Assembly: GCA_023212695.1 (NCBI GenBank)
Contig: JALCCG010000240.1
Location: 1-33,124 of the forward strand
Source of the DNA: Sporisorium sorghi
Taxonomy: Eukaryota; Basidiomycota; Ustilaginomycetes; Ustilaginales; Ustilaginaceae
Reading direction: 5' to 3'
Length of the DNA: 33,124 nt
The position numbers and the translations under genes are program-made. The stretch's first letter is position 1. Every line of letters begins with the position of its first letter. Positions 1-10,830 of the stretch are shown piece by piece. The notes beneath the pieces were generated by a model. The model worked only from the letters and a program-made list of their open reading frames with translations. It was not told the DNA's origin and made no database searches.

Positions 1-72
<72 letters not shown>
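1..72. repeat. 72-base poly(dA) run at the window edge
   Basis: Every base from 1 to 72 is A and the run touches the window edge, so its true length is unknown. It lies about 820 bp upstream of the hydrolase ATG at 893. Similar long A or T tracts precede several other genes in this window, so it may be a nucleosome-excluding promoter tract. It could equally be a contig-end artefact or the trace of a reverse-transcribed insertion. Confidence 0.9.
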
Positions 73-76
<4 letters not shown>

Positions 77-892
77 GTGAAAAGGGCGCGCAGAAGGGCC
101 ATTTCGAGGCTGTCACACTTTTCTTTGTGGCTTTTTGGGTGTTCTTTCGTAGAAGCGCAGCAACGGCACATCGACCAGAGCGACAGACAGACAGACACGC
201 GCTGCAGGGTTGCTCGCCGTGCAGGTTGCAGCCAAATTTCCCTTGGCTCTTGATCGTCCCTTTTTGGACTTTTGTCAGGGGTCTCGAACCATTGAAAATG
301 AAAGTCGAAGGAAGCTTCAGGGTGCTCGTCATCATCCACTCTTTCTAGGATTGGTGGGAGTTGGTGGGTTGGCAAGCCTTGTTGCTGCTGTTGCTGTTGC
401 TGTTGCTGCTGTCTGCGATTGTGTGGGGAATGAAATTTCTGATTTTTATTTTTGTTGGTGGTTCGGGAGCACGCACAGGCTGGCTGATGTGGTGACAGAT
501 TGCATACTGTAAAGCGTGCGAGCATGTGAGACGGAGAAAGAGAGCGTGCGAGCGAAAAAGGGCAAGACAGCGTGATAGATTGACAGCCGCGCTTCTCAAA
601 AAATCGCCGAGTGCAATCACAGAATGCCCGTCGCTTTCCTCTCAAACAACCATCATCCTCACAAGCAGCTCTCCTAGACGACAACGACAGCTTTAGAGCA
701 GCTGCACTTCAGAGAGACACACCTCCTTCGTGGTCAACGAGCCCAGCATCGATTGGCAAGACCCAACGCATATCGTCCTCCCTTCCGCAGCTTCTCTTTT
801 CGACGCATACGACTGCCAGCAAGGAAAGATGGTCGTTATCGCTGCTGAACCCTCCATCTAAGGAAGAGCGAGAGTCGCACCACCTGCCAGCC
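73..892 (+). promoter_or_regulatory. Upstream region of the alpha/beta hydrolase gene
   Basis: About 820 bp without a convincing gene. It contains an imperfect (CTG/TTG)n stretch around 381-411 and several short open frames. An open frame continues 5' of the hydrolase ATG back to a GTG at 611 with no in-frame ATG between, so 611-892 is best read as promoter plus 5' leader rather than coding sequence. No TATA box or other recognised element was identified. Confidence 0.5.
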
Positions 893-2041
893 ATGCTCGA
901 TATCTTACGCCCCGCAACCTCCAAAGTCAAGCCTGATGCTGCTGCCGCCTCCCCTCGGCCCGTTTCACCTCTAGCCTCGCCTGCGTCTTCCACTTCCACC
1001 CTCAAAGCATCTCATCACTCCAGACCCGATCATGTCAGGTCGTCGAGCAAGTCCTCCATAACCACCACCGCTCGCTCCAGAGGTCAACAAGCGCGGCGTC
1101 AAAACATCGAATCTGCCGTCTCTTCCTCCCACCGACATCGATACTCCTCCCTCCAAGAGCCACGCCAGTCTCTTCTCGATCCCAACTTTGCCTCCTCTTC
1201 CTCTTCATGCTCCTCGCCTGGCCTTGCGCCCCTACGACGCCCCAATACCTTTTCTGCCGACTCGCATCCATCCCACCATGCCAGGGGCAGATCCAAGCTG
1301 GCCCGCTCCAGCCATGCGCCCACACCTCATTCTGCGTCGCTGTCCGCCTCATCTACCGATGTCTACAACGACGAGCACAGCCGGACACGCAAGCGGTCTA
1401 GCGCTCAAAAACCGTTGCTAGGCGGCCTCTACTTTTCCGACCTCATCGTCGTCGCCTTCTTCTACGCCGTCAACCTCTTGCGCACATGCGGCATCGCTGA
1501 ACTCGTCGACGTAGCTTTCAAGGCATTCACCTACGTCTGCACACGTCTGCCTTTCGACTTTTACCAGCGATGGTCCCTCAGTCGTCCACCATCCTCTCAA
1601 TTTGGACGGTATCCTCCCCTTACCGCTTCCTCTTCCGCCACCCACCAGACCGAATCGCGCTCGACGGCCGTGTCTAGTGTTGACAATCCTTCTCGCAGAT
1701 TCAGAGCGCCAGCAGACGATGCAAAAACTCGCATCTCGTCGTCGTCGACTGCAGTCTCGGCACCTGCTCCATCTTCCGACAAAGAGTCGACGTCGCACGA
1801 GGCGTCGGACGACGACACCCAGCTATCACCCTTCCACCATCTTACACTGCTCCTCGTCCGCTTCGCCTGCACCAGCTTCCCCCACCTCGTGCCACGCGTC
1901 CTTTTTGCAGAGGAGACCATCGGCCCACTCGTACGATGGAGGACCGGCGGAGGAGCGGCTGGCATTGTGCGCGAGTTCACCAACGAGTCCAGCTACTCTC
2001 CAACCACGTCTTATCTCAATTCTGATCCATCACAAAGCGGC

Positions 2042-2081
<40 letters not shown>

Positions 2082-5000
2082 CTGCCGCTCCTTCTGACAA
2101 GGCCAAGACCAGCCACAAATCGGCTCACAGCTATACACGACCAGGCTTTCGAGCCTTCTGGATCGGTGCAGATGCGCATGTCCCCGTCCAAGTGCGTCGC
2201 TCCGATCCTTCCTCCAAGTCGGCTTCCACGCTGCTCTATCTGCATGGAGGCGGCTTCTCGCTCGGCTCGGTCGCCTTCTACGCCGAGGCGCTCATCCGCA
2301 TCATCACCAAAGTATGCGCAATCGAAGATCGCGACAATGACGCTCGCTGCGTAGCCGTCGAATACGATCTGGGGCCCACCTCGCGCTTCCCTGGTCCCCT
2401 GCTTCAGTGCCTCCGATGCTATGCCCATCTCATCGAGGTCGAGCGAATCGATCCCTTGTCCATCACTGTTGCGGGAGACAGCGCCGGAGGCAATCTGGCC
2501 ATGGCCATGCTACTCTGCCTCGATGGACAAGCCCGTGGCGATGCGAGGCTGGCAGAGAGGGACTGGAGCGCGCTCCCGATGCCGGGCAAAGCTGTCCTCA
2601 TCAGTCCCTGGGCCGATCTGCGTCCGTCGGCTTCGTTGGCCTTCTCCCACCTGCGTCAAGCCGCTGCAGCAGCTCCTGCCTCTTCCAAACAAGCGCACCC
2701 CGACTCGAGCTCGAACGACGGTGCGCATCGCAACCCTGAATCGACAAGCGTCCGCATTACAGCCTGGACCGAAGCCATCGGGCAGCATGAATGGGACTAC
2801 GTCGCTGCAGAGGCGCTCATGCACTTTGCACAGCTCTATGCTGGTGTCCTCAAGACTCCGCGCAGGGTGAGAGGGCCCATGGGTTGGGTAGCTCACATGT
2901 GTGCGGTGCTTGCCGGCGACGGCGATGGCGACGACGCACAGAAACAGAGCGGATCTCCTGCAGGTCAAGCCAGGAATGTCAAGGGCTCTAAAGCGCCGTC
3001 GAAGGGTGCAACCGCACCTTTGGCAATCCTTCGCACACTTCTTTCGCCTCCTCAACGTGTGGCTCGAGCCGCGCACAACATGCTCACCGAACCACTGCTG
3101 AACCGCGCCTCCTCCACCGCATCGTCTTCAAGAGGAGCGAGTCCTGGCTCGGATGCCTTCAACCAGGTCGAACACATCCGCCCGTCTGCCGTGGGTGCAC
3201 TTGATCCCATCTTCCCTGCGGCAGAGCGTAAAACGGATGCCGTGCCGAGCACCGCCGACCTCTACATTCCTATCTGGGACGAACAGCTCAAGGATGTGCA
3301 ACACGAGAAGGAGAAGCGAGACTCGGGCGACCCCGAGTTTGAAGATGCCAAGGCACTGTTGGAGACCAGCAAGCTCGTCAACCCTGCCATCGGCGATTGG
3401 AGCCGCATCGCCTTGCAGCGCGGAATGCTCGTGGTGTGGGGCGATCGCGAACGACTTGCCGACGACATTGAGGCTTGGATCGACCTTGTGCGCGAGTCGC
3501 AGTCAGCACGCAGTGGACGACGCCATGCAGCAGACTCGCTGCAACCCGATGACAAGCCGGGTCAAGACGTCGATCCATCGCAGCGCTCGACGGGAGATGC
3601 CGCTTCCTCGCACAGTAAGCACGTCCAGTCATTGCAGGAGCGACGAGCCGCATCGCGATCGCCGCAGAGGTCGATGCCCGAATCGTCTTCGTCCGAGCAA
3701 GCAGCGGCAGACTGGCTATGCACGGCCGTCGAGCACGGTCCGGGCGGTGTGCATGCGTGGCCATTTGTCTCGATGTACCTCGCTGGTTCCGAGGCAGAGC
3801 GCGAGAAGGGCCTCGAGATCCTCGCGCGCTTCATCGCCGAGCCTACACCCAGTCCATCGTCGACACTACCGCCGACACCAATGTCACCGGCGGTGCCTCT
3901 GGCTGTGCAGCTGCCGGGCACGCACCAGCAGCGGTACCTTTCCGCAGCTGCAAATTCGCCGCCGCATCTTAATGCTGTGTCGCCAGCTGGATCGATGCCG
4001 AGCGACATCAGCTCGTGCGGCGATGGCGACGATCACGATTACCCGTTTTTGGGCTCGAGCTATACCGAGTCCGAAGGGTGGGATGCCAGTGAGAGGAACG
4101 AGCTCGGCTTGGAAGGTGTCTATCCGCATGAGACTGTGTGGACGCAGCCTACGCCGACGCCGTCTACAGGCGCGGGCACGCCGCTGGACAGTGACATGGA
4201 GCGCGAAAGTATGGGACACGATGAGCTTGTTCGTCGGATTGGACTGGGACTCAGTGGCAGCGATGCTGCTGCTGCTGCAAGTCGCGAGAGCGGCACGACA
4301 GCGATCGAGCCTGTGTGTCTGCACCATCCGGCGCAGTCCGGTGGTGCGAGTTGGAGCCAGCAGCAGAGCAGCAGCAGCAGGCCTCAGCAACGAACGGCGT
4401 CAACGACGTCGCTGGCATCGCAGCATCGTGCATTGCCAGCGACGATACCAGCACACTACAGCTCTGCGCAAAGCTACGGGGGTGGTCCTGTTGGAGGGCG
4501 GTCCTTGGCCGATCTTGAAGCGGAATCGGACATGAGCGCGCCGCCTTCTCGACCCGATTCACCCGGCGCGGACTGGAGGGCAAACGAACGAGGCTACGAC
4601 TCGATCGACGACGATGGCGATGACAACGACTTGGACGCACCTTCTCCGGGCCTTGATCGCGACACCTACTTTGGCAGCGGCGTCTCGTACGCCGACGACG
4701 CCATCCCCATGGATCCCGGCTTCTACGGCCTGGCGCACTACCACACGCTTCGACCGGAAGGACTGTCCGATATCGCCGAGGAGGAGTCGCAGCTCGATAC
4801 GTCTTCGGTGCTCAGCAGTGGTTATGGGGCTTTGTCTCCCGAGTCGAGCGATGTCATGTTTTCGCCGCACGACGGGAGGTCGCCGAAAATGGCTGCTACG
4901 CGAGCAGCGTCGACGACGAACCCGGGCAGGTACGCTTCTGCGTATACGCCGTCGGCGAGCGAGATGGCGCGGCTGAGGGAGGCGCTGGATGAGCGTGAGC

Positions 5001-5401
5001 GGCAGTATCAGCAGCGGTTTGCGCGGGGAGGGAGCAGGTTTCCGATTGAGGATGATGACGAGCCGATTGGAGACGGCTATGGGTCGGATGGCGATGTGGA
5101 CTGGCTCGATATGGATGATCAGCAGCAGCAACAAGAGCAGAGCCCATGGAGGTCCTCCACCGAGCTGCCCAACCTGTCTGCACTGCAAGAGCAACACGAA
5201 GCCGCCGCCGCCACCGCTTCAAGTCGCGATCCGCCCCGAGCTGGTCAACAGGACCCTGCAACGACGCTGAGCATCAGAGTCGACGACTTTGGTAGTGGAT
5301 CAACCCCGAAACAGGAGGGAGAGCTCGAGGCGCAGCCGCCGCCTTCACCTGCTCGATCGACGAGCTCGCAGACGTCTGGATCACGCGATGTGTGGTGGTG
5401 A
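893..5401 (+). CDS. Alpha/beta hydrolase (HSL family, fold-3), giant insertion-rich form
   Basis: A 1502-residue protein from the first in-frame ATG at 893; the frame is open back to a GTG at 611, which a fungal nuclear gene would not be expected to use. The hormone-sensitive-lipase signature is complete: oxyanion-hole HGGGF at residues 451-455 and nucleophile elbow GDSAGG at 528-533 with Ser530. The likely acid is Asp851 (in VVWGDRERL) and the likely base His954 (in VHAWPF). A hydrophobic stretch near residues 179-200 could anchor it to a membrane. Normal members have about 300-400 residues. Here Ser530 and Asp851 are about 320 residues apart, Asp851 and His954 about 100, and some 550 Ser/Pro/Asp/Gln-rich residues follow the catalytic core. 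Twelve consecutive alanines (385-396) are encoded by a GCT repeat. The family cleaves carboxyl esters, and yeast Say1, an ER-anchored steryl-acetate deacetylase, belongs to it. The substrate here is unknown. Confidence 0.88.
2042..2083 (+). repeat. GCT trinucleotide microsatellite encoding polyalanine
   Basis: Eleven GCT codons and one GCC (2045-2080) encode an uninterrupted run of twelve alanines in a low-complexity linker just before the hydrolase catalytic domain. The near-perfect repetition of one codon points to replication slippage, so length is likely to vary between strains. Confidence 0.9.
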
Positions 5402-5813
5402 TCCGCGCTGCATCTTTGTACACATTTACACTCAGGGCTGCATAGTAACTTAGGACAGATCATATACAGTAATTTATATTGTATTGCCATGAACGAGTCG
5501 AATGACCCGATCGTGCGAGGGTGTCTGCGCGTCGACGGCTGAGACAGGGAGTAGACGCGGAGAGGATTCGAGTCGAGCTTGCAGACGCGTCTTTTGACCA
5601 GGGGTTAAAAGTGCGTGCTGAACAAGGCGTCGGAGGGCGCGTGTCAGGCTGCGCTTTGAAAATCTGGCGGCCAATGCGCGCGCGCGCACGGCAAAGAGGC
5701 GAATTGAGTGCAACAGAGAACTGAGCTTCTAATCTACCCACAGTGTGTTGGTCTCCTTCTCACCTGCTGATCACCACCATCCTTCCACATCATCACCTCC
5801 CTCACCGTACAAC
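5402..5813 (+). promoter_or_regulatory. 3' region of the hydrolase gene and promoter of the mitochondrial SSB gene
   Basis: A 412-bp spacer. A CCAAT pentamer at 5671-5675 lies about 140 bp before the next ATG, and an ACGCGT hexamer at 5585-5590 about 225 bp before it. Either could be functional, a HAP-type site for a mitochondrial gene or an MluI cell-cycle box. Single short matches are expected by chance in GC-rich DNA. No gene is visible. Confidence 0.35.
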
Positions 5814-6352
5814 ATGCAGGCCCTTCCCACCTTCCGACGAACCCTCGCGGCCGGCGCACGACAGCTCTCCACCTCTGCCGTTCGCCGTGATCTCGCCCGC
5901 ATGCAAGTCCTCGGCCGGCTCGCCGCAGACCCCGAGCTCAAAACCACCAAAACAGGCAAGGACTACGTGCGCTACACCGTCGCCACGTCCGACCCCCCCT
6001 CCGCCCCCGCCGAAGACGGCGAGCGCGCTCCAACCACAACGTCGTACCACCGCTTCTACGTCTTCGGCGAACGCGGCGTAGACAGGATGAAGAGCATCAA
6101 GAAGGGTTACAGAGTGCTGGTGGATGCGGAGTTCAGGATTGAAAGGACCCCCGCGGAGGGCGAGACGGCTGCGCGGGATACGCTGCTTGCTCTGCATCGT
6201 AAGTTCGGATGTGATGAGGAAGGGGTTTGTGGGAGAGATTGTACTGACGCTTTTGCCCTTTGCCTACATGCGAACTTCTGCTGCTTGTTGTCTGATACAA
6301 AACAGGCGGTATCCAGGTCATCTCGAAGCCTAAGGAGGCTGGTGAGGCTTGA
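5814..6352 (+). CDS. RIM1: Mitochondrial single-stranded DNA-binding protein (Rim1/mtSSB type)
   Basis: Two exons, 5814-6198 and 6306-6352, encode 143 residues. The 107-bp intron (6199-6305) starts GTAAGT, ends ACAAAACAG and contains a TACTGAC branch-like sequence. It splits a codon after its first base, and the joined frame ends at TGA 6350-6352. The first 25-30 residues are rich in Arg, Ala, Ser and Thr and lack acidic residues, as in a mitochondrial presequence (FRRTLAAGARQLSTSAVRR). The rest matches the SSB OB-fold: VLGRLAADPELK, a TKTGKDYVRYTVAT strand pair, then YHRFYVFGERGVDRM and KKGYRVLVDAEFR. Family members bind single-stranded mtDNA as tetramers and support its replication. Fungal mtSSBs are of similar size (about 135-150 residues). 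Without splicing, the frame would read through the intron into unrelated sequence. Confidence 0.88.
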
Positions 6353-7022
6353 GTGTCGGACCTCGATCGACAACCTAATTGTGTCGACACGTTCAGTCGG
6401 CATGGATGCCAGTGCTCTCGACTATGGTGCACCCACGGAAACTTATCACACACACCCCTCATGCCTTAATCTATGCTACGTCGACTCTGCTCCGCCGTGC
6501 TTTGCAGAGGTGTTCTGCTTGAATAGGGTCAGAGGTGCCCGAGAGGTGTCGGGCAAGGAGCAAGGCCGAAAGCGATGGCAATTTTTGAATCTGTTAGAGC
6601 GAAGATTATACCACTTCTCAAAAATCCTTCTCGTACGTACGTGAATTCACCCCAACGAGTGAGAACATCAGCCGATTTCAGCGCGGCCATGCTTACGTCC
6701 CAAGCTCAGCCCAACACCTCACCATCACACTTTCGGACCGTGCTTGCTCGCAGTCGAGACCCGAGACCGGCCAACACGTGATCTCTTGAAGAAAATGATC
6801 GAGTGCTAGATAGCAAAAGAGAGAGAACGACGTCCCAAACCTGCTTAGGAAATACGCTGTGCGGAGCGGGAATTCCGATGTGCCGGCCTCGTGACTCGGA
6901 TTCACTCGACACAGCTGCAGGGCCGTTGCGGGAGGAGCGGCGAGCTTGGATAAGACGGCAGGAAAGGGTCTCTGCATGGCGTCGCCATTTTCTTACCCTT
7001 TTTGCGAACTTTTTCGAGCCAC

Positions 7023-7042
7023 GAGAGAGAGAGAGAGAGAGA
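7023..7042. repeat. (GA)10 dinucleotide repeat
   Basis: A perfect GA repeat in the promoter region of the heme-synthesis gene, about 540 bp before its ATG and about 100 bp before the A-rich tract. Comparable tracts precede the MCM5 and RasGEF genes. Confidence 0.9.
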
Positions 7043-7142
7043 CCGAGAGAAGAGAAACAGACGGCGGCTTACCCGCCAAGCTGCAAATCAAGAGGTGGCG
7101 GCGAGAGCGGCGGCGTCTGCCTTCGCAGCGTTGAGAAGAAGG

Positions 7143-7185
7143 AAAAAAAAAAAAAAAGAAAAAAAAAAAAAAAAAAAAAAAAAAA
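7143..7185. repeat. Poly(dA) tract, A15-G-A27
   Basis: A 43-bp run of A with a single G at 7158, about 400 bp upstream of the 5-aminolevulinate synthase ATG. Poly(dA:dT) tracts of this kind exclude nucleosomes in fungal promoters; that role here is inferred from position. Confidence 0.9.
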
Positions 7186-7583
7186 GGAACAGACAAGCGA
7201 GAAAGCACACACTTCAACGTTGTTTGTGCGTGCTCGTTTCTGCCTCGCTGTCCCCCCTGTCTTCAGAAGGCGAGTGTGAGTGGTCGGCTTTCATTTTCAG
7301 AGAGCGAAATTTAGCTGATCGCCGCTTTGCCGACTTCTTCACGCTAGAAGGCTTGCAACCCCAGTCGGCCAATCCGATTCATTGCTTTTGTCCGCTCTTT
7401 GGCTGCTTTGCTGCTTTGCTGCTGCTGCTGCTGCTGTTTGAGAAAATCAACACTTTTGGCACCTTTCTCTCCGTCCCTTCCATCCCTTTCCTTCCCTTTT
7501 CTCTCACATCCACCTCCTCTTGTCTCTTCGACATCCTACAACACCCTCCTAAACGAACAATCAGCCTTTGCTCCATCACCACC

Positions 7584-9647
7584 ATGGATCGAAGCCTTTG
7601 CCCTCTGAGGCAGATCCGACAGGCTTGCCCGTACATGGGTCGTGTCTCGATGCCTCAGCTTCGACAGATGTCCACCACCGTCCTGCACCCTGGTGGCCCC
7701 ACTCGACTCGTCTCCCAGGCTCAGCAGTGCCCCGTCATGAGCCAGAGCCTCGCCATCCAGGCCGAGCAGACCAGTGGCGCCGCTGCCAACACCTTCACCC
7801 CGACCTTTGGCGCTTCCGGCAGCTCCTTCTTTGCCAACGCCGCTGCTCGTCCTGCCGGCTGCCCCTTCTCCGCCCAGATGATGGGAGGCGCTGCTCAGCA
7901 GGTCCGATCGTACGTCTCGCGATCTGAGGCTGCCCGTGCCTCGGTGGCTCAGCCCGACGACATTGAGCGCATCCACGCCAAGGAGGGCATCAGCCTCGCC
8001 GACCAGGCCCAAGTCGACAAGTGTCCTCACGCTCGCAAGCTCGCCGAAGTGGCTGCCGCTGCCGCTGCTGGCGATTCGCTGCCCCAGCATCAGCGACGCA
8101 AGAGCATCAAGAACAAGCAGGTTCGAACCCCTGGTTCCGGTCTCGGCGTGCACCCCGAGCCCGAACCCTACAACCGGCCTGGCTTCCATTACGAGAAGTT
8201 CTACCACGACCAGCTCCAGGCCAAGCATGCCGACAAGTCGTACCGCTACTTCAACAATATCAATCGTCTTGCCGGCAAAGCTCCCAAGGGCCATCTATCT
8301 GCCGAGGCCGACGAGATCACCGTCTGGTGCGCCAACGACTACCAGAACATGAGCCGCCACCCTGCTGTTCTCGAGGCCATGAAGGACACGCTCGACAAGT
8401 ACGGCGCTGGTGCCGGTGGCACTCGCAACATTGCCGGACACAATCGACACGTCGAGACCATCGAGCAGACGCTCGCCCAGCTGCACCGCAAGGACGCCGC
8501 CCTCGTGTTTGGTTCGTGCTACGCCGCCAACGACGCCACGCTCACCATCTTGGGCTCCAAGCTGCCCAATTGCGTCATTCTTTCTGATGCCAGCAACCAC
8601 GCTTCCATGATCCAGGGCATCAAGCATTCCGGCGCCAAAAAGGTCATCTACAAGCACAATGACATGGCTGACCTCGAAGCCAAGCTGCAGGCCATCCCCA
8701 CTGATGTGCCCAAGATCATTGCTTTCGAGTCCGTCTACTCCATGTGTGGTACCGTGGGCCCCATCGAAAAGACGATCGAGCTCGCCGAAAAGTACGGCGC
8801 CATCACCTTCCTCGACGAGGTGCACGCCGTGGGCATGTACGGTCCGCGCGGCGCTGGTGTCGCCGAGCATCTCGACTGGGATGCGCAGGTCGCTCAAGGC
8901 CACCAGCCCGGTCTGCTCAAGGGCACGCTCATGGACCGCATCGACATCATCACGGGCACGCTCGGCAAGGCTTACGGTAACGTGGGCGGTTACATTGCCG
9001 GTTCGAACCGCTTTGTCGATCTGATCCGCTGCTTTGCCCCGCAGTTTATCTTTTCGACCACGCTGCCTCCTGCGGTGCTCACGGGTGCCAACACGGCGAT
9101 CCAGGTGCTGATGGAGTCCAATGACTCGCGCATCCTCCAGCAGGTGCGCACGCGCGAGACCAAGGACAAGCTCATCGCTGCCGGCATCCCGCTGCAGCAC
9201 AACCCATCGCACATCGTGCCCGTGCTCGTGGGCGACGCCAGCAAGGCCAAGGCGGCTTCGGACATGCTGTTGGAGGAGTACGGATGCTACGTGCAGCCTA
9301 TCAATTACCCTACGGTTGCTAGGGGGCTTGAGAGGCTGCGTGTCACGCCTACGCCCGGTCACACTTCGGCCGATGTTGATCATCTGGTGTATGCGCTTAC
9401 TGGAATCTGGAAGGAGCTGGGCCTGCGCACGGTGGATGACCTGCGTGCCGCTCCCGAGGGCCAGGATGCGCTTGCGGATCTGTTCAAGGCTTCGGAGCAG
9501 ACGGCTCGTGAGAACCCGCTCTGGACCGACAAGCTGCTCGGTCTGGACGAGCTCAAGGCGGGTGTGCGAGCCAATGGCTTTGCTGGTGTTGCTCCCAACG
9601 TGGCTGCTGCTGCTGCTGCTGCTCGCGTTGTTGGTGTTGCTGCCTGA
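7584..9647 (+). CDS. HEM1: 5-aminolevulinate synthase, mitochondrial
   Basis: A 687-residue PLP enzyme that condenses glycine with succinyl-CoA to 5-aminolevulinate, the first committed step of heme synthesis in the mitochondrial matrix. The ATG at 7584 (context CACCATGG) is preferred over an open upstream extension. Residues 1 to about 195 form a long targeting and regulatory presequence with five Cys-Pro heme-regulatory-type motifs at Cys6, Cys15, Cys49, Cys93 and Cys147. The catalytic core starts near [12 protein letters not shown]. It contains [13 protein letters not shown], the glycine-rich [21 protein letters not shown], the cofactor-binding [17 protein letters not shown] and the PLP lysine Lys462 in [15 protein letters not shown]. 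The core then runs through FIFSTTLPP and [20 protein letters not shown] short alanine-rich tail from a GCT repeat ends the protein. Fungal enzymes are usually about 550-650 residues, so this is slightly long. No intron is needed. Confidence 0.97.
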   Translation: MDRSLCPLRQIRQACPYMGRVSMPQLRQMSTTVLHPGGPTRLVSQAQQCPVMSQSLAIQAEQTSGAAANTFTPTFGASGSSFFANAAARPAGCPFSAQMMGGAAQQVRSYVSRSEAARASVAQPDDIERIHAKEGISLADQAQVDKCPHARKLAEVAAAAAAGDSLPQHQRRKSIKNKQVRTPGSGLGVHPEPEPYNRPGFHYEKFYHDQLQAKHADKSYRYFNNINRLAGKAPKGHLSAEADEITVWCANDYQNMSRHPAVLEAMKDTLDKYGAGAGGTRNIAGHNRHVETIEQTLAQLHRKDAALVFGSCYAANDATLTILGSKLPNCVILSDASNHASMIQGIKHSGAKKVIYKHNDMADLEAKLQAIPTDVPKIIAFESVYSMCGTVGPIEKTIELAEKYGAITFLDEVHAVGMYGPRGAGVAEHLDWDAQVAQGHQPGLLKGTLMDRIDIITGTLGKAYGNVGGYIAGSNRFVDLIRCFAPQFIFSTTLPPAVLTGANTAIQVLMESNDSRILQQVRTRETKDKLIAAGIPLQHNPSHIVPVLVGDASKAKAASDMLLEEYGCYVQPINYPTVARGLERLRVTPTPGHTSADVDHLVYALTGIWKELGLRTVDDLRAAPEGQDALADLFKASEQTARENPLWTDKLLGLDELKAGVRANGFAGVAPNVAAAAAAARVVGVAA

Positions 9648-10120
9648 GCTGTGATGCGCTCTTGTAGCTGGGGGTGATACCATTCACAGCTATAGCCTCT
9701 TCTTCTCCTTTGTCTCTGTTGCGAGTTTGACCGGTGGTCTTTCTCGCCTAAAGTGTTGGAACGAAATGCAAGTTCTTTCACGCCATTTATCTCTACGAGT
9801 GTCTGCATCGTGTCGAATGCTTGAAGTGTGAGGAGCGCGAGAAATGAGTGAAGATCATAGACTCACGAAGAGGCCGAGGCTAAGCTGAAGTAATGGAAGC
9901 GGCTCGATTTGTATCGTACGAGAGACGGCGTGTGGACCTAGCTCGCAAGAAGAAAGTCGAGAAGAAAATCTGCACGCAAATTGCGCTTTTTTCCTCGACT
10001 GCACACCCGAGAGCGGCCGGGCAGCAGCAGCAGCTTCATCGTCATCACCGCTCCTCTCAACCTCGAACCATTATCATCACCCACCTTTTACGGATACCTC
10101 CTTCACCAGCGATACATACG
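9648..10120 (+). promoter_or_regulatory. Spacer between HEM1 and the mitochondrial L7/L12 gene
   Basis: A 473-bp spacer holding the 3' region of HEM1 and the promoter and leader of the ribosomal protein gene. An ATG at 9893 is in frame with the downstream gene and would add 76 residues. That stretch reads as arbitrary leader sequence with a Lys-rich patch, not a mitochondrial presequence, so it is left outside the CDS. A CAG-rich patch lies at about 10021-10034. No other gene is visible. Confidence 0.4.
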
Positions 10121-10830
10121 ATGATGTCGACGATCAGAAGTGCTGTAGCGTCGTCTTCGCGCACGCTGTTGCGCACCAGCAGCCGCCGTGTTGCACCTAG
10201 CGCGGTGCGTTTGCTGTCGAGCACCGTCATCGTTCGCAACGCCGCTGCGTCTGCACCTGTCGATGCCAAGATTGCCGGCATCGTGGATCAGATCGAGAAG
10301 CTCACGCTGCTCGAAGCCGCCGATCTGGTGGCGCATCTCAAGACGCGCCTCAACATCACGGAGATCGCCATGCCTGCCCCCTCCGCCGCCGCCGGTGCTC
10401 CGGCTGCAGGTGCGGGCGCGCCAGAGCAGGCACAGGAGGAGGAGGCGGCAAAGCCCAAGGAAAAGACCGTGTTTACGTTGAAGCTCACCGGGTTGAAGGA
10501 CCCGACTGCCAAAGCGAAGGTCATCAGGGAGGTCAAGGCTGCTAACTCGAATATGTACGTTGCGATTGCCACCACCGTAGAGCGGGTTATGGCTGTTCTC
10601 GACGCTCGAGGGCGTTTCACCGGAGAAAGAGATCGTCAATACCCTGGAAAATAGTCACTGCAGGCTGATACTGACATTTGCTACTCTCTTTGACGAACAG
10701 GAACCTCGTCGAGGCCAAGAAGTTTGTCGAGTCCACACCCCAGGTGCTCAAGGAGGGCCTCAACAAGGAAGACGCCGAGAAGCTCAAGACTGCTATCGAG
10801 GCGGCTGGCGGTACCGTCGAGCTCGAGTAA
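10121..10830 (+). CDS. MRPL12: Mitochondrial large-subunit ribosomal protein L7/L12 (bL12m)
   Basis: Two exons, 10121-10554 and 10701-10830, encode 187 residues. The 146-bp intron starts GTACGT, ends GAACAG and contains CTGAC upstream of the acceptor. It splits an ATG codon after two bases. Joining restores the L7/L12 C-terminal fold: [20 protein letters not shown], then [20 protein letters not shown], then [20 protein letters not shown]. Residues 1 to about 45 are an Arg/Ser/Ala-rich presequence. Residues about 48-80 ([20 protein letters not shown]) are the N-terminal dimerisation domain, followed by an Ala/Pro/Gly hinge. The protein forms the stalk of the mitochondrial 54S subunit that recruits translation GTPases. 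Two adjacent ATGs (10121 and 10124) could both serve. Reading through the intron would end at a stop near 10652 and lose the second half of the C-terminal domain. Confidence 0.93.

Larger units (their letters stand above)
6353..7583 (+). promoter_or_regulatory. Long upstream region of the 5-aminolevulinate synthase gene
   Basis: A 1.23-kb gap without a supported gene. In order it holds a CACGTG E-box palindrome (6775-6780), a (GA)10 tract (7023-7042), an A-rich tract (7143-7185), a CCAAT box (7369-7373, about 211 bp before the ATG), a CTG-rich patch (about 7400-7437) and a pyrimidine-rich leader up to the ATG. Yeast HEM1 is controlled through HAP/CCAAT sites, so the CCAAT box is a reasonable candidate element. 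The other assignments are by pattern only. The frame of the synthase stays open upstream to 7002, but the triplet there is TTG and the sequence is low-complexity, so it is taken as untranslated. Confidence 0.45.

Noticed and set aside
278..294. tRNA B-box-like sequence on the minus strand (GGTTCGAGACC)
   Set aside because: The flanking bases do not pair into a T-arm, and no A box or acceptor stem is seen.
611..892. N-terminal extension of the hydrolase from 611
   Set aside because: The frame begins with GTG and has no ATG before 893. Nuclear genes in fungi rarely start at GTG, and the added sequence matches nothing in the family.
8295..9683. Long minus-strand open frame opposite 5-aminolevulinate synthase
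   Set aside because: It is a mirror of a GC-rich coding region. The plus strand encodes an unmistakable ALAS, and the minus-strand product has no known domain.
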